Assembly (NCBI GenBank): GCA_000751555.1
Contig: CCEZ01000013.1
Span: 1 to 64,000 of the forward strand
DNA length: 64,000 nt
Reading direction: 5' to 3'
Origin: Anaerosalibacter massiliensis
GTDB lineage: Bacteria; Bacillota; Clostridia; Tissierellales; Sporanaerobacteraceae
In this document: piece by piece, positions 1 through 7,573 of the stretch
Layout: every line of letters begins with the position of its first letter
Numbering within the stretch: the first letter of the stretch is position 1
Program-made: the position numbers and the translations under genes
The notes under the pieces: generated by a model
The model's database searches: none
Told to the model about the DNA's origin: nothing
Seen by the model: the letters and a program-made list of their open reading frames with translations, nothing else

Positions 1-830
1 CCCACCGCCTCTAAATTTAAGTTTTCAGTATTTGGAGTTCTTCCTATAGATAAAAGTGTATATTCACTAATAACAAACTCCTCTTTTCCTTTAAATTCAT
101 AATGAACTGTATTTTCATTTACAGATTTTACTCTTGCGTTATTTATGATTTTAACTCCAGACTTTTCTAAATTTCTCTTTAATATATTAGAGATTTCTTC
201 ATCAACCATAGGTAATATTCTATCCATCAATTCCAAAACTGTTACTTTTGTTCCTAATTTAGAGAATATATATGCAAATTCTATACCTATAACTCCTCCA
301 CCTATTATAGATATACTTTTTGGTATTTTTTCAAGTTCTAAAGCTTCTTTACTTGTTATAATATTGGTTTCTCCAATTCTCTCTATAAATCTTGCTTCAG
401 CTGTTTTAGACCCTGTAGCAATTATTATATTTTCAGAAGTTATTTCTTTACCATTAACTATTACTGTATTTTTATCTTTAAAACTTGCTTCTCCATTAAA
501 TATTTCTACTCCATTGGATTCTAATAGACTTTCTGTTCCTCCAACTAATTGTTTTCTAACCATCTCTTTTCTTTTTTGAAGTTTTTCCATAGATACCTTT
601 ACATTTTTAGTATCTAAGCCTTCAATTGCAAATTCACTAGATCTTTTTATTTCTTCTAAAACATTTATAGTTTTTATTAAAGTTTTTGTTGGAATACATC
701 CTTCATTTAAACAAACTCCACCAAAATTTTCTTTTTCTATAACACAGGTTTTCTTCCCTCTTTGTGCTGATTTAATAGCGGTAGCGTATCCTCCTGGACC
801 GCCACCTATTACAGTTACTTCAAAATCCAT
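1..830 (-). CDS. acoL: Dihydrolipoamide dehydrogenase (E3), 3' end beyond the window
   Basis: Flavoprotein that reoxidises the lipoyl arm of the E2 subunit encoded just upstream and passes electrons to NAD+. The first 276 codons are inside the window; the reading frame runs off the left edge without a stop. Visible are the N-terminal FAD-binding GGGPGG (about residues 10-14) and the redox disulfide CLNEGC (C40 and C45) followed by IPTK, both typical of the family. It starts at an ATG 14 bases after the E2 stop, behind a GGGGGT ribosome site. It is the last visible gene of the 7-gene operon. The family is clear; the name acoL is by context, and it could equally be called lpdA. Confidence 0.93.
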   Translation of the reverse strand, partial: MDFEVTVIGGGPGGYATAIKSAQRGKKTCVIEKENFGGVCLNEGCIPTKTLIKTINVLEEIKRSSEFAIEGLDTKNVKVSMEKLQKRKEMVRKQLVGGTESLLESNGVEIFNGEASFKDKNTVIVNGKEITSENIIIATGSKTAEARFIERIGETNIITSKEALELEKIPKSISIIGGGVIGIEFAYIFSKLGTKVTVLELMDRILPMVDEEISNILKRNLEKSGVKIINNARVKSVNENTVHYEFKGKEEFVISEYTLLSIGRTPNTENLNLEAV

Positions 831-844
831 TTTTTTACCCCCTA

Positions 845-2161
845 TTACATTAAAATTTTAATAGGATTTTCTAAAATTTCTCTAACATATCCTAAGAACT
901 CTGCTGCTAATAATCCATCTATAATTCTGTGATCTACTGAAAGCTGTATATTCATCATTGGTCTTATTAAAATGACATCTTCTCCATCTTCATTAGTTTT
1001 TACAACAGGTTTTTTATTAATTGAACTTACTGCTAAAATTGCTAATTCTGGTGGATTTATTATCGCTGTAAAACTATCTATTCCGAACATTCCTAAATTA
1101 GATATAGTAAAAGTCCCACCGTTATATTCTTCACTTAATAGTTTTCCTACTCTAGCTCTAGAAATTAAATCTTTTGTTTCTTTTGCTACATCTTGAATAG
1201 TTTTTTCTTGTATATTTTTAACTACTGGAACAACTAATCCATTATTACCTGCAACTGCTATACCTATATTTATACTTTCATACTGTTCAATTACATCTCC
1301 TACTAATGATGCATTTATTTCTGGATATTTCTTAAGAGCTTTACCTAAAGCATAGACTAGTAAATCTGTTGAAGAAATTTTTAAATCAGAGTTTTCATTC
1401 AATTCTTTTCTAAATTTAGTTAAATTTGTAGTATCTACATCATTACTAAAGTACAAATGTGGAGCTGTAAATTTACTTTCAGATAACCTATCTCCTATTA
1501 TTTTTCTAACACCTGAATATGGGATAGTATCTTTAACTCTCTTAGTATGGTCTTCTTGTAATATATTGGATTTTCTTTGAACATCATCTTTAACGATTTT
1601 TCCTCCTACTCCAGTTCCTTCTACTGTAGATATATCTAATCCTAATTTATGTGCTAATTTTTTAGCAATAGGTGATACTTTAATATCTTTTTCAGTTATT
1701 CCACCTCTAAATCCTGTTCCTTCTATATTTTTTATACTATTTATATCTAAACTATTTTCTTTAACATATCTTCTAGCTCTTGGAGTCAGTTTTAAATCTG
1801 TGTCTATTACAACTTCTTCTATATTTTCAGTTTCTTCAACAATTTCTTCTTCTCCACTTTCTTCATCAGTTTCTATTCCATTTTCTTCATTATACTTTCT
1901 AAGTATTTCATCTGGATTTTCTCCACTTTCTCCTATTATTGCAATAGGAGTAAATACTGGCATTTCTTCTCCTTCTTCTACTAGAAGTCTAAGTACTATC
2001 CCATCTGTTACTGCTTCAACTTCCATCGTTGTTTTATCTGTATGTATCTCAAATAGTACTTCCCCTGAAGATACACTATCGCCTTCACTTTTATGCCATT
2101 TTACTAACTTACCTTCATCCATATTAAAGCCTAGTTTAGGCATTATAACTACTTCTGACAT
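845..2161 (-). CDS. acoC: Dihydrolipoamide acyltransferase (E2) with two E3-binding domains
   Basis: Core acyltransferase of a 2-oxoacid/acetoin dehydrogenase complex, moving the acyl group from the lipoyl arm to CoA. An N-terminal lipoyl domain carries the modified lysine in TDKTTMEVE (K43). An acidic linker follows, then two consecutive peripheral-subunit-binding segments, one starting LTPRARRYVKENSLDI (about 125-160) and one starting VSPIAKKLAHKLGLDI (about 162-195). The C-terminal catalytic domain ends with VDHRIIDG (H411, D415). Two binding segments instead of one is less usual. Strong GAGGAGGAAT ribosome site. It sits between E1beta and E3. Substrate (acetoin, pyruvate or a branched oxoacid) cannot be read from sequence alone. 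Confidence 0.93.
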   Translation of the reverse strand: MSEVVIMPKLGFNMDEGKLVKWHKSEGDSVSSGEVLFEIHTDKTTMEVEAVTDGIVLRLLVEEGEEMPVFTPIAIIGESGENPDEILRKYNEENGIETDEESGEEEIVEETENIEEVVIDTDLKLTPRARRYVKENSLDINSIKNIEGTGFRGGITEKDIKVSPIAKKLAHKLGLDISTVEGTGVGGKIVKDDVQRKSNILQEDHTKRVKDTIPYSGVRKIIGDRLSESKFTAPHLYFSNDVDTTNLTKFRKELNENSDLKISSTDLLVYALGKALKKYPEINASLVGDVIEQYESINIGIAVAGNNGLVVPVVKNIQEKTIQDVAKETKDLISRARVGKLLSEEYNGGTFTISNLGMFGIDSFTAIINPPELAILAVSSINKKPVVKTNEDGEDVILIRPMMNIQLSVDHRIIDGLLAAEFLGYVREILENPIKILM

Positions 2162-2182
2162 GATTATTCCTCCTCAATAAAC

Positions 2183-3157
2183 TTATATCATTTCTCTTAT
2201 TGCTTTTTCTATATCTTTTTCATCTGGTATTAGTGGGAATTCTAAAGCTGGACTAAATGGTAACGGAACATCTGCTGTACCTAATCTCTTAACTGGTGCA
2301 TCTAAAGAATAGAATATGTCGTCCATAATTTTCATTGTTATTTCTCCACTTATTCCATAACTTTTGTGCCCTTCATCTATTATCAGTAATTTTCCTGTTT
2401 TTTCTACTGATTTTATTATTGTTTCTTTGTCAAAAGGTACTAAAGTTCTTGGATCTATTAATTCTACATTTATTCCTTCTTGTTTTAATTTTTTAACAAC
2501 TTTTTCTGTTTTAACTAACATCATAGAAGTAGCTACAATTGTTATATCATCACCTTCATTAACAATTCTTGCCTGTCCAAATGGAATTGTATAGTCTTCA
2601 TCTGAAGTTAAATCAAATTTTTCTGTATAAAGCATTTTATGTTCAAAGAATAATACTGGGTTATTATCTCTTATTGCAGTTTTTAAAAGTCCTTTTGCTT
2701 CTGCTGCAGTAGATGGAACTACCACTTTAAGTCCTGGACAATGTGCCGCCCAAGCATAAAATGATTGAGAGTGTTGAGCTGCTGATGATCTACCTCCACC
2801 TATTGGCATTCTTATTACCATCGGTACTCTGACTTGTCCACCAGACATATATGTTATTTTTGCAGCTTGGTTACAAATTTGATCCATTGCTACCATCATA
2901 AAATCACCAAACATTAATTCTACAACGGGTCTCAACCCTGTTATAGCTGCTCCTATACCTAGTCCTACAAATCCTGATTCAGATATTGGTGTATCTTTAA
3001 CTCTTAGATCTCCATATTTTTCTAATAATCCAGCAGTACATTTAAAGTTACCACCTATTGTACCTACGTCTTCTCCCATTACAAAAACATTTTCATCTCT
3101 TGCCATTTCTTCATCTAATGCTTCTAAAATTGCATCTCTATACATTATGTTTCTCAT
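2183..3157 (-). CDS. acoB: 2-oxoacid/acetoin dehydrogenase E1 beta subunit
   Basis: Beta chain of the thiamine-diphosphate-dependent E1 heterotetramer, which decarboxylates a 2-oxoacid or cleaves acetoin and acylates the E2 lipoyl group. The 324-residue length is normal. The family hallmarks are visible: MYRDAILEALDEEMARD at the N-terminus, GEDVG, and the C-terminal transketolase domain with DPRTLVPFDKE. The start at the first ATG is fixed by AGGAGG seven bases upstream; a second ATG four codons later lacks such a site. It lies 43 bases after E1alpha and 21 bases before E2, clearly co-transcribed. Confidence 0.94.
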   Translation of the reverse strand: MRNIMYRDAILEALDEEMARDENVFVMGEDVGTIGGNFKCTAGLLEKYGDLRVKDTPISESGFVGLGIGAAITGLRPVVELMFGDFMMVAMDQICNQAAKITYMSGGQVRVPMVIRMPIGGGRSSAAQHSQSFYAWAAHCPGLKVVVPSTAAEAKGLLKTAIRDNNPVLFFEHKMLYTEKFDLTSDEDYTIPFGQARIVNEGDDITIVATSMMLVKTEKVVKKLKQEGINVELIDPRTLVPFDKETIIKSVEKTGKLLIIDEGHKSYGISGEITMKIMDDIFYSLDAPVKRLGTADVPLPFSPALEFPLIPDEKDIEKAIREMI

Positions 3158-3200
3158 GAAATTCCCTCCTAGTTATTTTTAAACTAAATACAAATTTTAA

Positions 3201-4154
3201 TTAATCTACAAAAACATCTGTATATGCTTCTTCTATTTCTGCATATGGACTATCTTCAGCAAATTTAACTGCTTCTTTTATTTCATTTTCCACTTTTTCT
3301 TCTATTTCATTTATTTCTCTTTCATCTATTAATTCTAACTTCAATAAGTTTTTGATAGGGTCTTTAGCTTTCCAAGTCTCTAATTCTTTTTTATCTCTAT
3401 AAGTTGCTGGGTCTCCAACGTGATGTCCTTGCCATCTATATGTCTTACATTCTATTAAAGTAGGTCCTCCGCCTTTTCTAGCTTTTTCAACAGCTTTAGA
3501 TACGGTTTCATAAACCTCAAAAACATCATTTCCATTTATTGTAACTCCTTCTATTCCGTATCCTACTGATCTTTTTGATAATTGGTGTTCCTTTGTAACT
3601 TTTCTGATGTCTACAGATATGCCAAAACAGTTATTTTCAATAATATATATTATTGGCAAATCCCAAGCTGATGCCATATTAATACTTTCATGGAAAGTTC
3701 CTTGATTTGATGCAGAATCTCCAAAGAATGCTATTGTAACTTCTCCTGATTCTTTATATTTAGATTTGTATGCAGCACCTGTGGCAATTGGGATTCCTCC
3801 GCCAACAATACCATTTGCTCCTAAAATGCCTTTATCTAAAGCCATTATATGCATGGAGCCACCTTTTCCTTTAGAATATCCATCTTTTTTACCTAGAATT
3901 TCAGCCATCATTTTATTAAGATCAGCACCTCTTCCAACTAGGTGGCCATGACCTCTGTGAGTACTTGCTATATAATCATTTTTATCAAGAGCTGCACATG
4001 CACCTGTTGCAATAGCTTCTTCCCCTAAATATAAGTGTGCTAAACCTGGCATCATACCTTTTTTATAAAATTCAAATACTTCTTCTTCAAATCTTCTCAT
4101 TCTATACATAACTTCATAAAACTTTTTTGCTAATACCTTTTTATTGTCTTCCAT
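3201..4154 (-). CDS. acoA: 2-oxoacid/acetoin dehydrogenase E1 alpha subunit
   Basis: Alpha chain of E1, which binds thiamine diphosphate. The cofactor motif reads FFGDSASNQG ... ENN (about residues 142-184), so the usual GDG is GDS, a variation I expect to be tolerated because the spacing and the terminal NN are kept. RGHGHLVGRGAD and GKGGSMH match the acetoin dehydrogenase/PDH E1alpha family, and 317 residues is a typical AcoA length. AGGAGGAG ribosome site. The neighbours (E1beta, E2, E3 downstream; CoA-transferase and 4-hydroxybutyryl-CoA dehydratase upstream) tie the complex to the 4-hydroxybutyrate genes in one transcript. Confidence 0.93.
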   Translation of the reverse strand: MEDNKKVLAKKFYEVMYRMRRFEEEVFEFYKKGMMPGLAHLYLGEEAIATGACAALDKNDYIASTHRGHGHLVGRGADLNKMMAEILGKKDGYSKGKGGSMHIMALDKGILGANGIVGGGIPIATGAAYKSKYKESGEVTIAFFGDSASNQGTFHESINMASAWDLPIIYIIENNCFGISVDIRKVTKEHQLSKRSVGYGIEGVTINGNDVFEVYETVSKAVEKARKGGGPTLIECKTYRWQGHHVGDPATYRDKKELETWKAKDPIKNLLKLELIDEREINEIEEKVENEIKEAVKFAEDSPYAEIEEAYTDVFVD

Positions 4155-4165
4155 TACTTCTCCTC

Positions 4166-5464
4166 CTAGCTATTTTTTATATTATATTTATTTAAATAAG
4201 CTTCTCTAAGCTCTTGCCTAAAATCAGGATGAGCAATTTCTATTAATGCTTCTGCTCTTTGTCTTAAATTCTTACCTTTCAATCTTGCTATTCCATATTC
4301 TGTAACTATATAATCTACATCATTTCTAGATGTTGTTACCGCTGCTCCTTTATCTATAACAGGCACTATTTTTGAGACTTTCCCTTTAACTGTAGATGAC
4401 ATTGCTATAATTGATTTCCCATTTTTGCTCATGCTAGCACCTCTTACAAAATCTACTTGTCCGCCTACTCCACTTATTTGCATACTTCCTATACTATCTG
4501 AAACTACTTGTCCCATTAAATCAACTTGTACACAAGAGTTAATACAAACAATATTATCGTTTTTCATTATTTCCACTGGATTGTTTACAAAATCTGCACT
4601 TCTCATTTCTACCATTGGGTTATTATTAACAAAATCGTATAATTTTTTAGTTCCCATTAAAAATGTAGCTACCATTTTATTTTTAAAATATGTTTTCTTA
4701 CTATTGTTTATAACGCCAGCATTTACAAGATCTACTACTCCATCGGAAAACATTTCTGAATGAATTCCTAAATCTTTTTTATCATATAAACAAGACAATA
4801 CTGCATCTGGAATTCCTCCTATTCCAAGTTGAAGTGTATCACCATCATTTATTAGACTCGCACAATGTCTTCCAATTTCTTTTTCTATCTTTCCGATTTT
4901 TGGAGGAATAAGTTCTATAATCGGCTCATCTTTTTCAACGATAAAATCCATTTCTGATACATGTATAAAACAGTCACCTAAAGTCCTAGGCATATGTTTA
5001 TTTACTTGTACTATTACTAATTTAGCCCTTTTACATGCTTCTTTAGTATAATCTACAGATACACCAAAACTACAATATCCATGTTCATCTGGTGAACTTA
5101 CTTGTATAAGGGCTACATCTACAGGAAGTAACTCTCTAAAAAGACTTGGTATTTCTGAGAAGAATACAGGTATGTAATCTGCTCTACCTTCTTTTACCGC
5201 TTCTCTTGTTGTACTTCCTACAAATAGAGAATTATGTCTAAAATGTTTCTCCATTCCTTTTTCTACATATTTAGATTTTCCCATTGCTACCATATGAACA
5301 ATTTCAACATCTTCATAACAATCCTTATTTTCTACCATAGCATCAATAAGGGTTTGGGGTTCTCCTACAGCATGTCCTACAACTACTCTATCTCCAGATT
5401 TTATTTGGTTTACTGCTTCCTCTGGAGTTACCAATTTACTATCATAAATTTTTCTCCATTCCAT
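4166..5464 (-). CDS. abfT: 4-hydroxybutyrate-type CoA-transferase
   Basis: Cat2/AbfT-type CoA-transferase, expected to move CoA from acetyl-CoA (or butyryl-CoA) to 4-hydroxybutyrate. It keeps the family landmarks: a GHAVGEP region, LGIGGIPDAVL, the catalytic glutamate in HSEMFSDGVVDL, and the C-terminal VTEYGIARLKGK and IAHPDFR. I place the start at the second in-frame ATG (protein beginning MEWRKIYD), because a GGAG lies nine bases before it and the known AbfT also begins M-D-W-K-K-I-Y. An ATG eight codons upstream (5488) abuts the preceding stop but has no ribosome site. The dehydratase two genes upstream supports the 4-hydroxybutyrate role. Confidence 0.88.
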   Translation of the reverse strand: MEWRKIYDSKLVTPEEAVNQIKSGDRVVVGHAVGEPQTLIDAMVENKDCYEDVEIVHMVAMGKSKYVEKGMEKHFRHNSLFVGSTTREAVKEGRADYIPVFFSEIPSLFRELLPVDVALIQVSSPDEHGYCSFGVSVDYTKEACKRAKLVIVQVNKHMPRTLGDCFIHVSEMDFIVEKDEPIIELIPPKIGKIEKEIGRHCASLINDGDTLQLGIGGIPDAVLSCLYDKKDLGIHSEMFSDGVVDLVNAGVINNSKKTYFKNKMVATFLMGTKKLYDFVNNNPMVEMRSADFVNNPVEIMKNDNIVCINSCVQVDLMGQVVSDSIGSMQISGVGGQVDFVRGASMSKNGKSIIAMSSTVKGKVSKIVPVIDKGAAVTTSRNDVDYIVTEYGIARLKGKNLRQRAEALIEIAHPDFRQELREAYLNKYNIKNS

Positions 5465-5488
5465 ATATTTCAACTCCATATATTTCAT

Positions 5489-5773
5489 CTAATTTATCTT
5501 TAATATTTTCTTAGCAAAACTAATTAAATCTTCATCTACTGAACTATCTAACTTTATATTTCCAATTTCACTACCTAAATTTTCTCTTAAAATCCTTTCC
5601 ACTATATCTTCCGTAGTCATTTGGGCAGAAGGACAATTCTTACAGTTCCCTGTAAGTCTTATAACTAATTCTTTATCTACAAGAGATTTTATTTCTATAT
5701 CACCTCCATGTAGCCTTAACTTTGGTCTAATATCTTTTTCTATTATTTTTTCTATTTTATATCTAAGTTCCAT
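5489..5773 (-). CDS. NifU C-terminal-domain (Nfu-type) Fe-S protein
   Basis: A 94-residue protein consisting only of the NifU C-terminal (Nfu) domain. The characteristic LRLHGGDIEI is followed by the cluster-binding CKNC in GNCKNCPSAQMT. Nfu proteins carry a [4Fe-4S] cluster between subunits and hand it to client enzymes. It lies between 4-hydroxybutyryl-CoA dehydratase, whose active site needs a [4Fe-4S] cluster, and the CoA-transferase, so a dedicated cluster carrier for the dehydratase is a reasonable inference. Ribosome site AGGAGG. Its stop codon touches the non-preferred upstream ATG of the CoA-transferase. Confidence 0.9.
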   Translation of the reverse strand: MELRYKIEKIIEKDIRPKLRLHGGDIEIKSLVDKELVIRLTGNCKNCPSAQMTTEDIVERILRENLGSEIGNIKLDSSVDEDLISFAKKILKIN

Positions 5774-5819
5774 GATGTCCTCCTGCTATTTTAAATTTAA
5801 TTTGGGTTATATTCTTAGT

Positions 5820-7283
5820 TTATTTATCTTTACTGTAATCTACCTTAGCAATTATTCTTGCCATTTCTTTCTTATCTTCTAGTTTTCCTTGTCTTGATAT
5901 CATTATTCTTTGGGCTTGCGGTGAGCCTGCACCGTGTAAAGATTCAGTTCTATATCCTACAGCTGCAGTTCCTAAGGTAATGTTTTCAATAAGTCTTAAA
6001 ATTCTAAGTCTATTTTCTGTAGATGTTCCTGTTTTCCCCGCAAAATATTTTTCTACATATTCTCCTATTTTAGGATCTTTAAAATCTTGTTCTGATGGCA
6101 TTGTAACCATTAATCCACCTGCTATATCTTCAGCAAGTCTTGCTATTTCATATGGGAATCTTGTGACATTTTGTTTTGAGACGTTTGCAAGTAAAAGATC
6201 TATTAAATAGTTTCCTGATTCCGTTTCAATTCCTTCATAGGAACAGGCTAACGCTCCAGCCCACAGAGTTTCATTTAAGTGTATCATTTCTATTAATTTA
6301 TCTTTTATATGACTAGCTTTTGGAACCCCATTATAGTCTGCAGCTAAAGCAGTAGCTCCTATTAACACATCTCCTACACCTGTTTTACAGGCATATGATT
6401 GTCTGTGATATCCTGCAAATCTTTCCACCATCATCCCTGCAAAATCATATTCTTTGCACATAAATACTCTTTCATTTGGCACAAATACATTGTCAAATAC
6501 TACTAATGCTTCATGTCCACCAAATTCTGCATTTCCTAGGTCCATATCTGCTCCATCTTCTAATTTTCTAGTATCACAAGATTGGCGACCATAAATCATA
6601 AATACACCTTCTGCATCAGATGGTACTGCAAAAGATACTGCATAATCTTTATCTTTTTCTTTTAAAGCCATAGTTGGCATTATTAATTGTTCGTGAGAAT
6701 TAACTGCTCCTGTTTGATGTGCTTTTGCACCTTTTACTATTATTCCATCTTCTCTAACTTCGACAACTCTTAAGTATAGGTCTGGGTCTTCTTGTTCAGA
6801 TGGTGAAAGTCCTCTATCTCCTTTTGGATCAGTCATTGCTCCATCTACTGTCAAATCATTTTTTTGTACATATTTTAAATATTCCTTAAATCTTTCAAAA
6901 TAATCTGTTCCATATTTTTTATCTATTTCATATGTAGTAGAATAGATAGCATTAAAAGCATCTAATCCTACACATCTCTGAAAACATGACGCAGTTTTTT
7001 GTCCCATCAATCTTTGCATCTTTACTTTTTTAACTAGATCTTCTGTACTTTGATGAATATGACAAAATCTGTTTATTGGTTCTCCTGTTAAATGAGATAT
7101 AGCTGTCATTAAATCTTTATACTCATCTTGGTTTGCAAGTTCATAAGTCATTGCAACTGAATTCATAGAAGGTCTTATTATTGGATGGTCAACTGGATTT
7201 TCTATTAACTCTCCAAACATATAAACCTTTAAGTCTAATTTTCTTAAACTTTCAATATACTCTTCTCTAGTTTTAATTGACAT
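5820..7283 (-). CDS. abfD: 4-hydroxybutyryl-CoA dehydratase / vinylacetyl-CoA delta-isomerase
   Basis: FAD and [4Fe-4S] enzyme that dehydrates 4-hydroxybutyryl-CoA to crotonyl-CoA by a radical mechanism. At 487 residues it has the usual length of the family. Probable cluster ligands are visible: C100 and C104 in ASCFQRC, and H293 and C299 in YHRQSYACK, matching the three-cysteine/one-histidine set known for the Clostridium aminobutyricum enzyme. It is related to HpaB-type flavin monooxygenases, but those lack these cluster cysteines. AAAGGAGTG ribosome site. It is the first gene of the operon, directly behind a sigma-54 promoter. A homologue acting on another 4-hydroxyacyl-CoA is possible. 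Confidence 0.92.
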   Translation of the reverse strand: MSIKTREEYIESLRKLDLKVYMFGELIENPVDHPIIRPSMNSVAMTYELANQDEYKDLMTAISHLTGEPINRFCHIHQSTEDLVKKVKMQRLMGQKTASCFQRCVGLDAFNAIYSTTYEIDKKYGTDYFERFKEYLKYVQKNDLTVDGAMTDPKGDRGLSPSEQEDPDLYLRVVEVREDGIIVKGAKAHQTGAVNSHEQLIMPTMALKEKDKDYAVSFAVPSDAEGVFMIYGRQSCDTRKLEDGADMDLGNAEFGGHEALVVFDNVFVPNERVFMCKEYDFAGMMVERFAGYHRQSYACKTGVGDVLIGATALAADYNGVPKASHIKDKLIEMIHLNETLWAGALACSYEGIETESGNYLIDLLLANVSKQNVTRFPYEIARLAEDIAGGLMVTMPSEQDFKDPKIGEYVEKYFAGKTGTSTENRLRILRLIENITLGTAAVGYRTESLHGAGSPQAQRIMISRQGKLEDKKEMARIIAKVDYSKDK

Positions 7284-7322
7284 ATTAATAACACTCCTTT
7301 TTTTTATTACACCTTTTATAAT

Positions 7323-7339
7323 TGCAGATAACGTGCCAA
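7323..7339 (-). promoter_or_regulatory. Sigma-54 (-24/-12) promoter of the abfD operon
   Basis: On the minus strand the site reads TTGGCACGTTATCTGCA. The GG at the -24 position and GC at the -12 position are separated by exactly ten bases, as required for sigma-54. It ends 40 bases before the abfD start codon. An AAA+ enhancer-binding protein with the sigma-54 contact motif GAFTGA is encoded immediately upstream. Confidence 0.85.
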
Positions 7340-7376
7340 ATACTATTTATTTTTCAAAAACATTTTTAGAGGTGTA

Positions 7377-7480
7377 ATTTTAAACAAAAATTCGCATTAT
7401 TTTTAAAAAACAATAATTATTATTTTAAAATAATTGTGTTTTTTGTTGCATTTTTGCATAATATTAATTGCATTTGGTCA
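7377..7480 (-). promoter_or_regulatory. AT-rich upstream region of the abfD operon, candidate activator sites
   Basis: This stretch upstream of the sigma-54 promoter contains a perfect palindrome ATTATTTTAAAATAAT and several TGCA-centred words (TGTTGCATTTTTGCA, then ATTGCAT). The TGTTGCA word also occurs in the strong palindrome nearer the activator gene. Position and repetition fit enhancer binding sites, but no consensus is known to me. Confidence 0.35.
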
Positions 7481-7512
7481 TTTATTTAGGTTTTAAGCTA
7501 ATTTAAAAGAAA

Positions 7513-7549
7513 ATATGCATTACTGCAACATTGTTGCAGTAATGCATAT
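7513..7549 (-). terminator. Terminator-like perfect hairpin after the sigma-54 activator gene
   Basis: Two perfect 18-base arms (ATATGCATTACTGCAACA and its complement) are separated by one base. On the minus strand the hairpin is followed by TTTTCTTTT, so it can terminate the activator transcript, whose stop lies 25 bases upstream. The same palindrome could also be a dimer-binding site. Confidence 0.7.
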
Positions 7550-7573
7550 GCTTTAAAATGCTTTTATTTAAAG

